6,172 nucleotides of DNA from an uncultured Duncaniella sp. (GTDB lineage Bacteria; Bacteroidota; Bacteroidia; Bacteroidales; Muribaculaceae): positions 1 to 6,172 of the forward strand of contig CAJUKP010000052.1 in assembly GCA_910587165.1 (NCBI GenBank). The letters are read 5' to 3'. Positions 6,118 through 6,172 of this stretch are shown piece by piece (position 1 is the first letter of the stretch; the number at the start of each line of letters is the position of its first letter). The translations under genes were made by a program, and so were the position numbers. A model generated the notes under the pieces. It was not told the origin of the DNA and did no database searches. It saw only the letters and a program-made list of their open reading frames with translations.

Positions 6118-6120
6118 AAA
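6090..6120 (-). promoter_or_regulatory. Promoter of the GH28 gene
   Basis: On the minus strand, TTTG (6120-6117) is followed by exactly 19 bases and then TACCTTTG (6097-6090). Both boxes and the spacing match the Bacteroidetes consensus TTTG-N19-21-TAnnTTTG. Transcription should begin near 6083, leaving a leader of about 20 bases before the ATG at 6063-6061, with no Shine-Dalgarno site. The -33 TTTG is the end of the T run of the adjoining terminator. Confidence 0.8.
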
Positions 6121-6157
6121 AAAACAGCCGGGCTTTCGTGGTTGAAAGTCCGGCTGT
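6118..6157 (-). terminator. Rho-independent terminator for a gene beyond the right edge
   Basis: ACAGCCGG (6124-6131) pairs with CCGGCTGT (6150-6157), and CTTTC (6133-6137) pairs with GAAAG (6144-6148), leaving a 6-base loop. On the minus strand the hairpin is followed by a run of seven T (the A run at 6118-6124), the normal order for a terminator of leftward transcription. The pair 6132/6149 is G-U in a rightward RNA but an A-C mismatch in the leftward RNA; no T run follows on the plus strand. A TAA on the minus strand at 6171-6169, about 11 bases before the hairpin, could be the stop codon of that upstream gene, but too little is visible to confirm it. Confidence 0.75.
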
Positions 6158-6172
6158 GGAGGGGGCGGTTAT

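Noticed and set aside
4639..6172. GH28 gene as part of a polysaccharide utilisation locus
   Set aside because: No SusC/SusD, hybrid two-component system or second carbohydrate enzyme is visible, so the claim cannot be supported within this window.

Overview
The window looks like a chromosomal segment from the Bacteroidales, with a gut Muribaculaceae/Bacteroides-type bacterium the most likely source. The evidence is: promoter boxes of the Bacteroidetes type (TTTG, then TAnnTTTG), starts preceded by A-rich stretches instead of clear Shine-Dalgarno sites, a BspA-type leucine-rich-repeat protein with a Bacteroidales-style C-terminal tail, a YifB/ComM-like AAA+ ATPase, a WYL regulator of the kind common in this order, and an exported GH28 pectin hydrolase. 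The family-level placement is inference.

Layout. Positions 1-419 hold no long gene. This AT-rich stretch contains a leftward promoter-like box at the left edge, several short inverted repeats, and an odd GC-rich patch at about 265-292 that lies within a possible 20-codon leader ORF. From 420 to 4645 four genes run rightward with gaps of 5, 28 and 8 bases and no terminator between them, so they are probably one operon: an exported LRR protein, yifB, a small beta-class carbonic anhydrase, and a WYL-domain transcription factor. A GH28 glycoside hydrolase gene faces them on the minus strand (6063-4639), and its stop region overlaps the WYL gene's 3' end by 7 bases. The GH28 promoter is the clearest in the window (TTTG, 19 bases, TACCTTTG). 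It directly abuts a rho-independent terminator that probably ends another minus-strand gene beyond the right edge.

How the genes relate. The four-gene operon mixes functions with no known shared pathway: a cell-envelope repeat protein, a DNA-processing ATPase linked to transformation in other phyla, CO2/bicarbonate interconversion, and a ligand-sensing regulator. The WYL protein may regulate its own operon or the facing GH28 gene, but nothing in the sequence proves this. The GH28 enzyme would act outside the cytoplasm on polygalacturonate or rhamnogalacturonan fragments; no SusC/SusD pair is visible.

All five main genes are intact and belong to known families. I found no CRISPR array, tRNA or rRNA gene, transposase or obvious new multi-gene system. 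The least explained part is the 5' leader region (about 160-300), where a possible leader peptide ending in Pro-Gly-Pro-stop, a hairpin and two dyads cluster.
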